Origin: Saccharothrix carnea
GTDB taxonomy: Bacteria; Actinomycetota; Actinomycetes; Mycobacteriales; Pseudonocardiaceae
DNA length: 64,000 bases
Reading direction: 5' to 3'
NCBI RefSeq assembly: GCF_003014735.1
Contig: NZ_PYAX01000015.1
Span: forward strand, 109,141 to 173,140
The notes beneath the pieces were generated by a model. The model had not been told where the DNA came from. It saw only the letters and a list, made by a program, of their open reading frames with translations, and did not search any database. This document shows, in pieces, positions 54,016-62,805 of the stretch; position 1 is the first letter of the stretch; each line of letters begins with the position of its first letter. Position numbers and translations under genes: made by a program.

Positions 54016-54864
54016 TCAGTCCTGGATCAGCCCGAGCTCGCTGAACACCCGCCGCCCCCAGGACAGCGCGGTGGGCAGGTCGTCCCACTGCCGGTCCTCC
54101 TCGGTCAGGTAGGGGAACACGTACGGCTCGGTGATCTCGGCGGGCAGGTCGGCGGCACGGCACTGGTACGGGGGACGCCCGTAGTTGTCCGCGAACATCG
54201 CCGCGGCGACCTCGACCGGCTGCGCGTCCCAGATGCCGAACCACAGTCGGCGCAGCATCGCCGGGTGCGCCATCGCGAAGATCAGCCTGCCCACGTCGAA
54301 CGGTTCGCCGGCCGAGATCACCCGGGCCACGCCGCAGTAGCGCCGGTTGCCCTCGGGCAGGTGCACGACCCCGGCGTCACCGGACCAGATCTCCACGCTG
54401 TGGCCCGCGTCGATGATCGCGGCGCACAGCGTGGCCAGCGCCAGGCCGCGGTTGATGATCACCTGGTGCCCGATCCGGTGCGAGTACGAGGACGGCACGA
54501 GGAACGTGATCACCTTGCCGCGTCGGGAGACCTGCCGCGGCACCGCGTCCACCATGCACTCCGGAACCCCGGCCAGGTAGGCGCCGACGTCCACCTCGCT
54601 GCCGGTCACGTCCCAGGTCGGTTCCAGCACGGTGACCGCGTGGGACAGCCCGGCGCTGTCGCGCAGTTGGCTGATCGTCACGTCGGCCTCCTCCAGGGCC
54701 AGCGGCCAGCCGTCGACGGCCAGCCGGACCGCTTCCTCCCAGGAGGCACCGTGCCACTCGACACCGGCCCTCCGGCTGGACCCGAAGGGGATGGACGGTG
54801 GAACCGTCGCCGCATCCAGGAACTCGCGCCACGACAGCAGCGGTGGCAGCTTCACGTCGATCAC
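54016..54864 (-). CDS. Unknown protein with degenerate vWA-like fold, partner of MoxR-type ATPase
   Basis: Protein of 282 residues starting at GTG 54864, three bases after the ATPase stop, so clearly coupled. I do not recognise the family with certainty (perhaps DUF7192). The central part (VITFLVPSSYSHRIGHQVIINRGLALATLCAAIIDAGHSVEIWSG) has the strand-helix-strand pattern of a vWA domain, but where the MIDAS motif DxSxS should stand it reads P-S-S-Y-S, so the metal-binding Asp is missing. The C-terminal part has RRLWFGIWDAQP and YVFPYLTEEDRQWDDLPTALSW. AAA/MoxR ATPases typically pair with vWA proteins, which supports the reading. Confidence 0.6.
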   Translation of the reverse strand: MIDVKLPPLLSWREFLDAATVPPSIPFGSSRRAGVEWHGASWEEAVRLAVDGWPLALEEADVTISQLRDSAGLSHAVTVLEPTWDVTGSEVDVGAYLAGVPECMVDAVPRQVSRRGKVITFLVPSSYSHRIGHQVIINRGLALATLCAAIIDAGHSVEIWSGDAGVVHLPEGNRRYCGVARVISAGEPFDVGRLIFAMAHPAMLRRLWFGIWDAQPVEVAAAMFADNYGRPPYQCRAADLPAEITEPYVFPYLTEEDRQWDDLPTALSWGRRVFSELGLIQD

Positions 54865-54867
54865 GGG

Positions 54868-56574
54868 TCAGTCCAGCCCGAGCGCCTTGCGGTGCGCGTC
54901 GGAGAGCCCGCGCACCACCCGCCACTGGATCACCTGGTCCAACGTGGCGCCCGCCTCCAGCAGCTTGGCACCGTCGATGCTGGTCCGCGGCGAGAACAGC
55001 ACCGGCAGCTTCTTCTCCCCCGCGAGCCCCCGCAGCTCCCGGACCTCTTCGAGGAGTTCCTGCACCGCGTCCGGGTGCGATGGCGCGTGCCGCAGCGCGA
55101 TCCGCTCCTCCAACCCCTCGTCGATCGGCACGTCGATCACCACGAACCGGTCCAGCGTGGCGGAGTCCAGCGTCTGCCGCCCGACGTACTGGCGGTCGCC
55201 ACCCGTGCCGTAGGTGTTCCCGGTGGCCACCAGCCGGAAGTTCTCGTGCGCGTCCACCATGCGGTCCGCGAACGCGCAGGTGCCCAGCGCGAGCGCCTGG
55301 TTCAGCTCGGCGAGCAGCCCGGGGTGGCCGTTGTCCAGCTCGTCCAGCAGCATCACCCCGCCGTGCTCGAACGCGCGGCGGAACGGCGTGTCGTGGTACT
55401 GGCCGTGGGCGTCGTAGTAGCCGAACACCTTGCTCATCGGCGTGGTCGGGCCCAGCGACAGCGCCTGGAACTCCAGGCCCAACGCCCCGGCGGCGTGCTT
55501 GGCCAGCATGGACTTCCCGGTGCCCGCCGGGCCGACCAGCAGCACGTGGCAACGCGCGTGCAGGGCCACCAGCAACTCCGGCAGCACGCTGTGCGTGTCC
55601 GCGCCCAGCTCCACCTTCCCGCCCTGCGGGAGCACCACCGTGACGACGTTCGGCGCGTACTGCGCGAACACCTTCTCCGCCTCGTCGCGGACCGCGCGCC
55701 GCACCGAGTTCAACGCTTCCCCGGACACCTCGTCGACCACGCCCGGCAGTGCCTCGCGGGTCGCCTCACGGGCCAGCTCGGTCGCCGTGACCGCGGCTTT
55801 GCCGGCCAGCTCGTCGTGCATCTGCCGCAGATCCGGGGTCGCACCGGCCACCGCGTCCCGGGCCAGCCCCGGCAGCACCTCCTCCGCGACCCGCCGCACC
55901 GCGTCGGCCAGCGACCCGCGCACCTTCTCCGCCTCGTCCCGCACCGCGCCGGGAGCCGCCTCCTCGACCGCCGCGCGCACCACCTCGACCATCGCGGCCG
56001 ACCCGGCGTGCACCAGCTCGTCCCGCACCCGGTCACGGTCCGGCGTCGCCTTGGCGACCGCGGCGCGGGCCAGCTCGGCGATCACCTCCTCGGACTGCTG
56101 CTCAAGCGTGCTCGTGACCGCGTCGCGCACCTGCTCGGTGGCCTGGCGCACCACGTCCGCCAGCACGTCCCCGGCCTGACCGCGCACGATGCCGGTCACC
56201 TCCGAGCCCACCGCGGCGACCAGCTCCTCGCGCACCTTCGCCGCGTCCGGTGTCGCGTCCCGCACCGCGGCCCTGGCCAGGTCCGGCAACAGGCCGTCCG
56301 CGGTCTGGTTGACCAGGACCGGCAGGTCCTCCTCCAACGCCTTCCGCGCCGCCCCCTCCACCGCGGCCCGCATCTCGGCCAGGTCCGGCGTGGCTTCGGC
56401 GACCGCGGCGCGGGCCAGGGTGGGCAGCGCCGCGTGCGCGTGCCGGCGGATGGTCTCCGGCAACCGGGCCTGGATCTCGCCTTGCACCATCCACAGCAGA
56501 TTGCTCTGCGTGAACACCGTCCGCGCCACCGCCTCGGCGATCTGCGCGACCTCCGACTTCGTGCTGGTCCGCAC
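54868..56574 (-). CDS. MoxR-type AAA+ ATPase with N-terminal helical repeats
   Basis: ATPase of 568 residues. GTG 56574 follows GGGGAGG. Residues about 45-300 are amphipathic Ala/Arg/Glu-rich helices with a recurring LARAAVxxATPD unit; ATPD occurs at residues 61, 107, 176 and 245, the last three exactly 69 residues apart. The AAA+ core follows: Walker A GPAGTGKS (348-355), Walker B GVMLLDELDN (406-415), sensor 1 LVATGNTYG, arginine-finger region LDSATLDRFVVIDVP. In MoxR/CobS-like systems the ATPase remodels a target with a vWA partner; the next gene is the partner. The long repeat arm is unusual for MoxR and may polymerise or touch membrane. Confidence 0.8.
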   Translation of the reverse strand: MRTSTKSEVAQIAEAVARTVFTQSNLLWMVQGEIQARLPETIRRHAHAALPTLARAAVAEATPDLAEMRAAVEGAARKALEEDLPVLVNQTADGLLPDLARAAVRDATPDAAKVREELVAAVGSEVTGIVRGQAGDVLADVVRQATEQVRDAVTSTLEQQSEEVIAELARAAVAKATPDRDRVRDELVHAGSAAMVEVVRAAVEEAAPGAVRDEAEKVRGSLADAVRRVAEEVLPGLARDAVAGATPDLRQMHDELAGKAAVTATELAREATREALPGVVDEVSGEALNSVRRAVRDEAEKVFAQYAPNVVTVVLPQGGKVELGADTHSVLPELLVALHARCHVLLVGPAGTGKSMLAKHAAGALGLEFQALSLGPTTPMSKVFGYYDAHGQYHDTPFRRAFEHGGVMLLDELDNGHPGLLAELNQALALGTCAFADRMVDAHENFRLVATGNTYGTGGDRQYVGRQTLDSATLDRFVVIDVPIDEGLEERIALRHAPSHPDAVQELLEEVRELRGLAGEKKLPVLFSPRTSIDGAKLLEAGATLDQVIQWRVVRGLSDAHRKALGLD

Positions 56575-56774
56575 GCTTCCTCCCCGTTCCCCCGTGGTGT
56601 CACCCCGAGTATGGGAGCGTTCTGGAGGGTCCAACGGAGATCGGCACGTTGCTGCCACCGTCGCCGGACGACGGGTAGCGGTGGACCTCCGTCACCCTTC
56701 GGACGCATTGCGCGGGATTTCGGGCACTGCTTAGCTCCTGGCACCCGGAAACACGACGACGCCGGAGCCAGGAC

Positions 56775-59700
56775 TTGGACGAACCGGACGTTCCCGACCT
56801 GTCCGAATGCCTCGCCGCCTTCGCCGCCCGCGACTACGTCACCTGCTACCACGCCGCGCGCCGCGGCCTGTCCGCGCAGGGACCGAGCCAGGACTTCGTC
56901 CTCGGCCAGCTCATCGCCATCTGCGTGCAACGCCTCGGACAGTCGAACGAGTTGCCGGCACTGCCGCGACTGATGTTGGAGGCCGCCGCCGACGACTGGG
57001 AGAAGGCGCTCGTCCGGCTGACGTTCGGGCAGGAGACCCTGGACTCGGTCTGGCCGTCCGCGACCGACGAGGTGCGCCGCTGCCAGGCGCTCTACTACGC
57101 CGGGGCCAGGCTGCTCACGGCCGGCCGGTGGACCGAGGCGGAACGCTACCTGCGCGGAGCCGTCCAGCGGGACGCCGACTGCGTGGAGAAGAGCCTCGCC
57201 GAGGCCGACCTGGCGGCACCGCCTGCCGACGACACCGCGGCCGAGCAGGCGTTCGACGTCCACCGCCGGCGCGCGCAGGACATGGTGCGACGCGGCGAAC
57301 CCGACGAAGCCATCCGGATCGCCGAAGAAGCCTGCGATCTCGCCCGGCGCACCTGGGGGCAGGACGACGCGCACTTCGCCCAAGGGCTGCACACCCTGAT
57401 GCTCGCGCTCAGCGACGCCGGTCGCGTCCGGGAGGCGGTGGAACTCGCGCCACTCGCCGTCCGCCTCGCCCGCGAGCACTTCGCCGACGAAGCCGACCTC
57501 GCGAACCTGCTGAACACCGTCGCCTACCTGCACAAGGCCACCGGCGGGTTCGACGAGGCGAGGTCGCTCTACCTGGCCGCGGCCGAGTTGTGGGGCAGGT
57601 CGGCGGAGGATCGGCGCGAAGTCGCCGCCACGCTCAACAACCTCGCCCAGATGGAGGTCGAACGCGGCGAGCTCGATCAGGCCGAGCAGCTGCTGCGGCG
57701 CGTCCTGGACCTGGTCGACGCCGCGGACGGCAGCCACCGGCTGTACGCCACGGCGTTGGGCAACTTGGCGGTCGTCCGCGAGCGGAAGGGCGATCTCGAC
57801 GGTGCCGAGCGGCTCCACCGCGAAGCCCTCGACCACCAGCGGGAGGTGGCCGGCGAGGACCACCGGAGCTACGCCGTCGCCCTCAACAACCTCGGGCACC
57901 TGTACAAGGGACAGGGTCGCTTCGCGGAGGCCGAACCGCTGCTCCGCCGCGCCGCCGACATCGTGGAGCGGAAGCTGGGCGCCCACCACCCCACCACGCT
58001 GACCACGCTGGGCTCGCTGCTGGAGGTCTACCAGGCGACCGGCCAGCAGGAGGCCGCGGACCGCCTGATCGCCCGGGCACGGCCGGAGAACCACCCGGTG
58101 CCGGACCACGGCCCGCACACGCTGCACCCGATTCCCGCCCTGGCTCCGGTGTTCCGGTTCATGAGTGCGGAGCTGCCGCTGGAGGCCGACGACCCGGCAC
58201 CCATCGGCGGCGGCCTCGACTGGCGGTCGCCTTCCTACCAGCAGCGGCTGACCCGACTCGCCGACCGCTTCGCCGAGGGCCCGGACGGCGAGTCCCTCCG
58301 GCTGGCCATCCTGCTCAACGCGCAAGAGCCCACCCACGAGGTGCTCCAGATCTTCCTGATGTGCGGTGCGGACGGCACGGAGGAAGCACGGGAGTTCGAG
58401 GAATTGCTCTTGAGCCTGGTCGCCGACCCGTGGCAGGCGGCGCTCGTCGCGCTGACGCTCGGCCTGACCGAGCCCGCCGAGGTCGAGCAGCTGGCCGACG
58501 ACGACGTGAAAACGTGCCAACTGCTCTACTACGCGGCGCAGCGGAGCCTCGCCGAGGGACACCGTGACGAGGCGCTGGCCGACCTCGGCGCTTGCGCGTC
58601 CTCCGGCGTGGTGTGCTTCGAGGCGTGGATGGCCGCGCGGATCCTGCGCGCCGCACCGCGCGCGTCCGACCGCGACCTGGCGGACGAGGTCGCCGGGCTC
58701 ACCGCGAGGACGAACGACCTGCTCGAACGCGGGGACTTCACGGGCGCCGTCAGCCTGGCGGAGCGGGGTTGGCGGCGGGCGGCCGGTCTGGAGGAGAACT
58801 CCCCCGAGCGCACCCACAGCCTCTACAACCTCGGCCAGGCGGCCTACCGGACCGGCGACTTGGTCCGGGCAGAGCAGTTGCTGTGCGAGCTGGTGACCGT
58901 CGCGGAAGGACACGAACACCGCAACCGGGTCCTGGTCGCCGGAGCGCTGAACGTCCTGGGCAACATCCACGCCGACCTCGCGCGGTTCGAGCTGGCCGAA
59001 CCGGCGCTGCTCGACGCGCTCGAACAGCTCCGGCTCGCGGGGCGTACCGGTGACGCGGACTACGTCGAGGTACAGGGCAACCTCGCCGAGGTGTACGGCG
59101 AGATGGGCGATGTCCACCGGGCGATAGCGCTCAGCACCCAGGCACTGCGGTCCATGGACGAGTCGCTCGGGTCGGCGCATCCCATGTACGCGAGGATCCT
59201 GACGAACGTGGGCAACATGCTCCGGGAGATCGGCGACCTGGAGCGCGCCGAAGGCTTCCTCGAAGGTGCTCGGCAGATCCTCCGGGAGACGCGGCCCGCC
59301 GGGCATCCGGACCTGGCCGCCGCCGGTGAGGTGCTGGCCGCGCTGTACCTGGACCAGCGCCGGTTCACCGACGCGGAAGGCGTGTTGCGGTCCGCTCTGG
59401 AGATCCGCCGCAACGCCGGGCAGACCGAGAGCACCGCCTACGCGGCGGGCGTCTGCTCGCTCGGTCTCGTGCACCTCAACAGCGGGCGGATCGAGGAGGC
59501 GCGGCGCGCGCTGTCGGAGAGCCGCGCGATCCTCGACCGGCTGGTCGGGCCTGTGCACCCGTTCAGCGCCACGGTGCTCACCAACCTCGGTCAGGTCCAC
59601 GCGGTGGACGGTGACCTGCGCGGGGCGTTCGAGTTGACCGTCGAAGCCGAGGAGGCCCATTCGCGGGTGCTCTTCGACTCGTTCGCGACCGCCTCGGAGC

Positions 59701-61373
59701 GGCTCCAGGTCAACCAGCTCGGTCGGCGGTCCCCGTCGTTGTCCAACCTGCTGAGCCTGGTGGCCGCCCTCGGTGCCCCTGATGACGTGGTTGACCAGGC
59801 CTTCGACCTGGTGCTGCGCCGAAAAGGTCTCGTGGGCGAAGCGCAAACGGTGCTGCGGGACGGGATCCGCCTGGCGAACGATCCCGACCTGGAGCCGAAG
59901 ACCGCGCACGTGCGCTCGTTGCGGGAGAAGATCGCCCGCAAGACGTTGAGCGGCCCGGGGCCGGAAGGGCCGCACGCCCACCAGGCCATGCTCGCCGCCT
60001 GGGCCGAGGAGAAGGAACGCCTGGAGGCCGAGCTGTCGCGGACCGTTCCCGCGACGAACCTGGAACAACGCCTGCGGCAGCTGAACGCGCCGTCGTTGCG
60101 GTCCCTGCTGCCACCGGGCTCGGCGCTGGTCGAGATCGTGCGCTTCGGGCTGTCCTCGTTCACGAAGCCGGTGGCCGGTGTGGACCCGCCCAGGGCACAG
60201 CTGCGGTACTGGGCCTTCGTCCTGCGGCCGGACGAGCGTCTCCGGCTGGTCGACCTCGGTGCGGCCGAGGAGATCGACCGGCTGGTGACCGGCTACCGGG
60301 ACGAGGTCGTCGGGACGGGTGCCGCCCGCGATCTCGCGCCGCCCGAACCGGTCGCGGACACCACCGAACTCGACGCGGGCACAGCCCTGCGGGCCGCGGT
60401 CTTCGACCCGCTCGCCACGGCGCTGGGCGATGCCCGCCGCCTGTTCCTGTGCCCGGACGGCGACCTGTCCCGCCTGCCCTGGGAGGTGCTGCCCGTCTCG
60501 CCCGACCGTCGCCTCGTCGACGACTACGAGATCAGCTACCTCGGATCAGGGCGCGACCTGCTGCGCGTCTCGACCCCGTCGTCGGTGGAGCGGACAGCGC
60601 CGGTGGTCATCGCGGATCCCGACTTCGACCTGTCGGCACCTGGTACGTCCACCGATCCGGGTGACCGGACCACCTCGGAGCTGCGCCAGGCCGGGCTGCG
60701 CTTCGACCGGCTACCGGGCACCGAGCGGGAGGGCCGGGCGGTCGCCGCGCTGCTGGGCGTCCCACCGCTGACGGGTGCCTCCGCCACCGAGTCGGCCGTC
60801 AAGTCCTGCCTGCGCCCGAGGGTCCTGCACATCGCCACCCACGGCTACTTCCTGCCCGACCCCGAGCAGGACCGTGCCGCGCCGACCGGCCTCGCCGGAC
60901 CGCTGCTCGGCCGGTTGTCGAACGCCGACGAGAGCCCGTTCCTGCGCTCCGGGCTGGCCTTGGCCGGGGCCAACACGTGGCTGGCCGGCGGCGTGGTGCC
61001 GACCGAGGCCGAGGACGGGATCCTCACCGCGGAGGACGTGACGGGGATGGACCTGGCCGGTACCGAGCTGGTCACCCTCTCCGCCTGCGAGACCGGCCTG
61101 GGCGCCCACCACTTCGGTGAGGGCGTGCTCGGCCTGCGCCGCGCGTTCACCTCGGCCGGTGCGCGCACGGTGGTGATGAGCCTGTGGCGGGTTCCCGACG
61201 CGGAGACCCAGACGCTGATGACCGGTTTCTACGGGCGGATCCTGGCTGGTGAAGGGCGGGCCGCCGCGCTGCGGCACGCACAGCTGGAGCTGAGGAAGGC
61301 CCGGCCGCACCCGTACTACTGGGGCGCGTTCATCTGCCACGGTGATCCAGAGGGCTTTGAGCGGAACCCGTGA
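56775..61373 (+). CDS. TPR-repeat CHAT (caspase-like) protein, second giant
   Basis: Protein of 1532 residues, start TTG 56775. Two TPR arrays are visible: residues about 150-450 (LAAAELWGRSAEDRREVAATLNNLAQMEVERGELDQAEQLL, classical 42-residue TPR/kinesin-light-chain type) and about 640-960 (VEVQGNLAEVYGEMGDVHRAIALS). The two halves each begin with a similar segment (CQALYYAGARLLTAGRWTEAERYL and CQLLYYAAQRSLAEGHRDEALADL), which points to an internal duplication. The C-terminal CHAT domain has His in VLHIATHGYFLPD (about 1356) and Cys in LVTLSACETGLGAHHFGEGVLGLRRAF (about 1437). It diverges from the MoxR/vWA-like pair across 200 bases. Its 3' end overlaps the convergent hydrolase by 44 bases. 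Confidence 0.9.
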   Translation: MDEPDVPDLSECLAAFAARDYVTCYHAARRGLSAQGPSQDFVLGQLIAICVQRLGQSNELPALPRLMLEAAADDWEKALVRLTFGQETLDSVWPSATDEVRRCQALYYAGARLLTAGRWTEAERYLRGAVQRDADCVEKSLAEADLAAPPADDTAAEQAFDVHRRRAQDMVRRGEPDEAIRIAEEACDLARRTWGQDDAHFAQGLHTLMLALSDAGRVREAVELAPLAVRLAREHFADEADLANLLNTVAYLHKATGGFDEARSLYLAAAELWGRSAEDRREVAATLNNLAQMEVERGELDQAEQLLRRVLDLVDAADGSHRLYATALGNLAVVRERKGDLDGAERLHREALDHQREVAGEDHRSYAVALNNLGHLYKGQGRFAEAEPLLRRAADIVERKLGAHHPTTLTTLGSLLEVYQATGQQEAADRLIARARPENHPVPDHGPHTLHPIPALAPVFRFMSAELPLEADDPAPIGGGLDWRSPSYQQRLTRLADRFAEGPDGESLRLAILLNAQEPTHEVLQIFLMCGADGTEEAREFEELLLSLVADPWQAALVALTLGLTEPAEVEQLADDDVKTCQLLYYAAQRSLAEGHRDEALADLGACASSGVVCFEAWMAARILRAAPRASDRDLADEVAGLTARTNDLLERGDFTGAVSLAERGWRRAAGLEENSPERTHSLYNLGQAAYRTGDLVRAEQLLCELVTVAEGHEHRNRVLVAGALNVLGNIHADLARFELAEPALLDALEQLRLAGRTGDADYVEVQGNLAEVYGEMGDVHRAIALSTQALRSMDESLGSAHPMYARILTNVGNMLREIGDLERAEGFLEGARQILRETRPAGHPDLAAAGEVLAALYLDQRRFTDAEGVLRSALEIRRNAGQTESTAYAAGVCSLGLVHLNSGRIEEARRALSESRAILDRLVGPVHPFSATVLTNLGQVHAVDGDLRGAFELTVEAEEAHSRVLFDSFATASERLQVNQLGRRSPSLSNLLSLVAALGAPDDVVDQAFDLVLRRKGLVGEAQTVLRDGIRLANDPDLEPKTAHVRSLREKIARKTLSGPGPEGPHAHQAMLAAWAEEKERLEAELSRTVPATNLEQRLRQLNAPSLRSLLPPGSALVEIVRFGLSSFTKPVAGVDPPRAQLRYWAFVLRPDERLRLVDLGAAEEIDRLVTGYRDEVVGTGAARDLAPPEPVADTTELDAGTALRAAVFDPLATALGDARRLFLCPDGDLSRLPWEVLPVSPDRRLVDDYEISYLGSGRDLLRVSTPSSVERTAPVVIADPDFDLSAPGTSTDPGDRTTSELRQAGLRFDRLPGTEREGRAVAALLGVPPLTGASATESAVKSCLRPRVLHIATHGYFLPDPEQDRAAPTGLAGPLLGRLSNADESPFLRSGLALAGANTWLAGGVVPTEAEDGILTAEDVTGMDLAGTELVTLSACETGLGAHHFGEGVLGLRRAFTSAGARTVVMSLWRVPDAETQTLMTGFYGRILAGEGRAAALRHAQLELRKARPHPYYWGAFICHGDPEGFERNP

Positions 61374-62235
61374 CCAGGTCCGGTACCGGGCCGGGTTGCG
61401 TCAGGAACTGCACGATCGCGGAACGGAACGCAGGACTGCCGGTCGCGGTGCCGTGGTCACCGGCGATCACGCGCAGGCGGGCGCCGGGGATGGCGTCGGC
61501 GAGCACGTGGGGGCGTTCGGCGAGCGGGTCGTCGTCACCGGCGATGACGAGTGTCGGGACGGTGATGGCGGCGAGGTCGATGTGTCCTTTGTGCACGGAG
61601 CGGGCCTGGGCGGCCAGGGACGGCAGGTCCGCTCCGATGACCTCGGCGAACCCGCGCATGCCCGCGACGACCGGTGACAGGGTGCGTGGGTGCTCGGCGA
61701 GCAGTGCTTCGGCGAGGACGTCGTCGGGCAGGACGCGGGTGTCGACGCCGCCGAGTTCGACGACACCGGCACCGATACCGCCGACGACCAGCCGACGCAC
61801 GGCGCGTTCCTCGGTGGCGGTGAGGAGGGCGATGATGCCGCCCATCGAGTAGCCGACGAGGTCGACCGCGGGGACGTCGAGGGCGGCGATGACCGCGCGG
61901 AGGTCGCGGGCCATGCGTCGTTCCCCGTAACGGGCCGGGTCGGGCGACTTCCGGGACCGGCCGTGGCCACGCGCGTCGACTCCCACGACGGCGCGGCCCG
62001 CGGCGGTGAGGGCGGCGACCGTGCCGCGGGCGGCCCACTCGACCAGGGTGTCGACGGAGAAGCCGTGCTGCAGCACGACGGGAACCGGGTCCTGGTCGAC
62101 ACCCGGGTCCGCGTCCCAGCGGTGGTAGGCGATCTCGGTGCCGTCGTCGACGACCAGGGTGGCGGTGCGCGGCGGGACGGCGGCCGCCAACCCGGCCTCC
62201 ACCTCGGCCTTGGCCGCGCTCAACGGGTCGGTCAC
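61330..62235 (-). CDS. Alpha/beta hydrolase
   Basis: Soluble alpha/beta hydrolase of 301 residues; GTG 62235 has GGAGG upstream. Motifs: VVLQHGFSVDT (oxyanion hole), VVGVDARGHGRSRKS, nucleophile elbow GYSMGG, acid Asp in LVIAGDDDPLAERP and His in VIAGDHGTATG. It belongs to the general esterase/lactonase group and the substrate cannot be read from sequence. It lies 65 bases downstream of a SnoaL-like gene, probably one operon controlled by the divergent HxlR protein. The last 14 codons overlap the 3' end of the convergent CHAT gene. Confidence 0.88.
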   Translation of the reverse strand: MTDPLSAAKAEVEAGLAAAVPPRTATLVVDDGTEIAYHRWDADPGVDQDPVPVVLQHGFSVDTLVEWAARGTVAALTAAGRAVVGVDARGHGRSRKSPDPARYGERRMARDLRAVIAALDVPAVDLVGYSMGGIIALLTATEERAVRRLVVGGIGAGVVELGGVDTRVLPDDVLAEALLAEHPRTLSPVVAGMRGFAEVIGADLPSLAAQARSVHKGHIDLAAITVPTLVIAGDDDPLAERPHVLADAIPGARLRVIAGDHGTATGSPAFRSAIVQFLTQPGPVPDLVTGSAQSPLDHRGR

Positions 62236-62300
62236 GGGATGCCTCCGAGGGGTGGGTCCGCGGCGGTGCGGGTGGGCGGGGACGACCGGTCTGGCCCTCG

Positions 62301-62723
62301 TCAGGCCGGGGTCCCGGCCTGACGACCCAACGCCTCGGCCAGGCGAGCCGTGTCCTCCAGGATGTAGTCGTCGACCATCCTGCCCCACCTCAGCGTGACC
62401 CACTGCACGCCTTCGTTGCGGTACTCGCTGCCGTCGGCGAGCGTGGCGGCCATGGTCAGCCTCGTCACGACGGTCGTGCGCCAGGGCCACCCGCGCACCA
62501 CGACGTCGGTGAGCGTGATGCGCAGACCGGGCAGGCTCTCGCGCATCAGGCGGAACCACTGCTCGAACCGGTCACGACCGGTGAACTCGGCACCCAGCGG
62601 CGGCTCCCCCACGAACTTGAACCTGACGTCCGCGGCGGCGAGTTCCACGGCGGCCAGGTGGTCCCCCGCACCGACCCGTTCCCACAACCTGCGCACCTTG
62701 GCACGGACGATGGCGTGGTACAC
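62301..62723 (-). CDS. SnoaL-like (NTF2-fold) protein
   Basis: Protein of 140 residues with an NTF2/SnoaL-like cone fold: AIVRAKVRRLWERVGAGDHLAAVELAAADVRFKFVGEPP, then FTGRDRFEQWFRLMRESLPGL and GVQWVTLRWGRMVDDYILEDTARLAEAL. GTG 62723 is chosen for GGAGG six bases upstream. Members are polyketide cyclases, isomerases or ligand-binding proteins; the role here is open. It faces an HxlR regulator across 82 bases holding two TTGC-N5-GCAA sites, and the alpha/beta hydrolase follows, so a small inducible catabolic or detoxification operon is likely. Confidence 0.8.
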   Translation of the reverse strand: MYHAIVRAKVRRLWERVGAGDHLAAVELAAADVRFKFVGEPPLGAEFTGRDRFEQWFRLMRESLPGLRITLTDVVVRGWPWRTTVVTRLTMAATLADGSEYRNEGVQWVTLRWGRMVDDYILEDTARLAEALGRQAGTPA

Positions 62724-62741
62724 AACGCACCTCCTGGTAGC

Positions 62742-62754
62742 TTGCGAATTGCAA
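62742..62754. promoter_or_regulatory. HxlR operator candidate, copy 1
   Basis: TTGC-GAATT-GCAA, extending to GCTTGC-N5-GCAAGC (62740-62756). It lies 19 bases upstream of the SnoaL-like start. Confidence 0.75.
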
Positions 62755-62774
62755 GCCACCCTAGATCAGCTGAC

Positions 62775-62787
62775 TTGCACTTCGCAA
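62775..62787. promoter_or_regulatory. HxlR operator candidate, copy 2
   Basis: TTGC-ACTTC-GCAA, with the same arms and spacer length as copy 1, centred 33 bases away and ending 18 bases before the HxlR start. Two matching sites in a divergent promoter suggest autorepression plus control of the leftward operon. Confidence 0.75.
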
Positions 62788-62805
62788 TCGACTAGGATGG
62801 GCGTC

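Noticed and set aside
56196..60068. Minus-strand frame of about 1290 codons opposite the second TPR-CHAT gene
   Set aside because: Antisense shadow; it would also overlap the real start of the MoxR ATPase gene in another frame.
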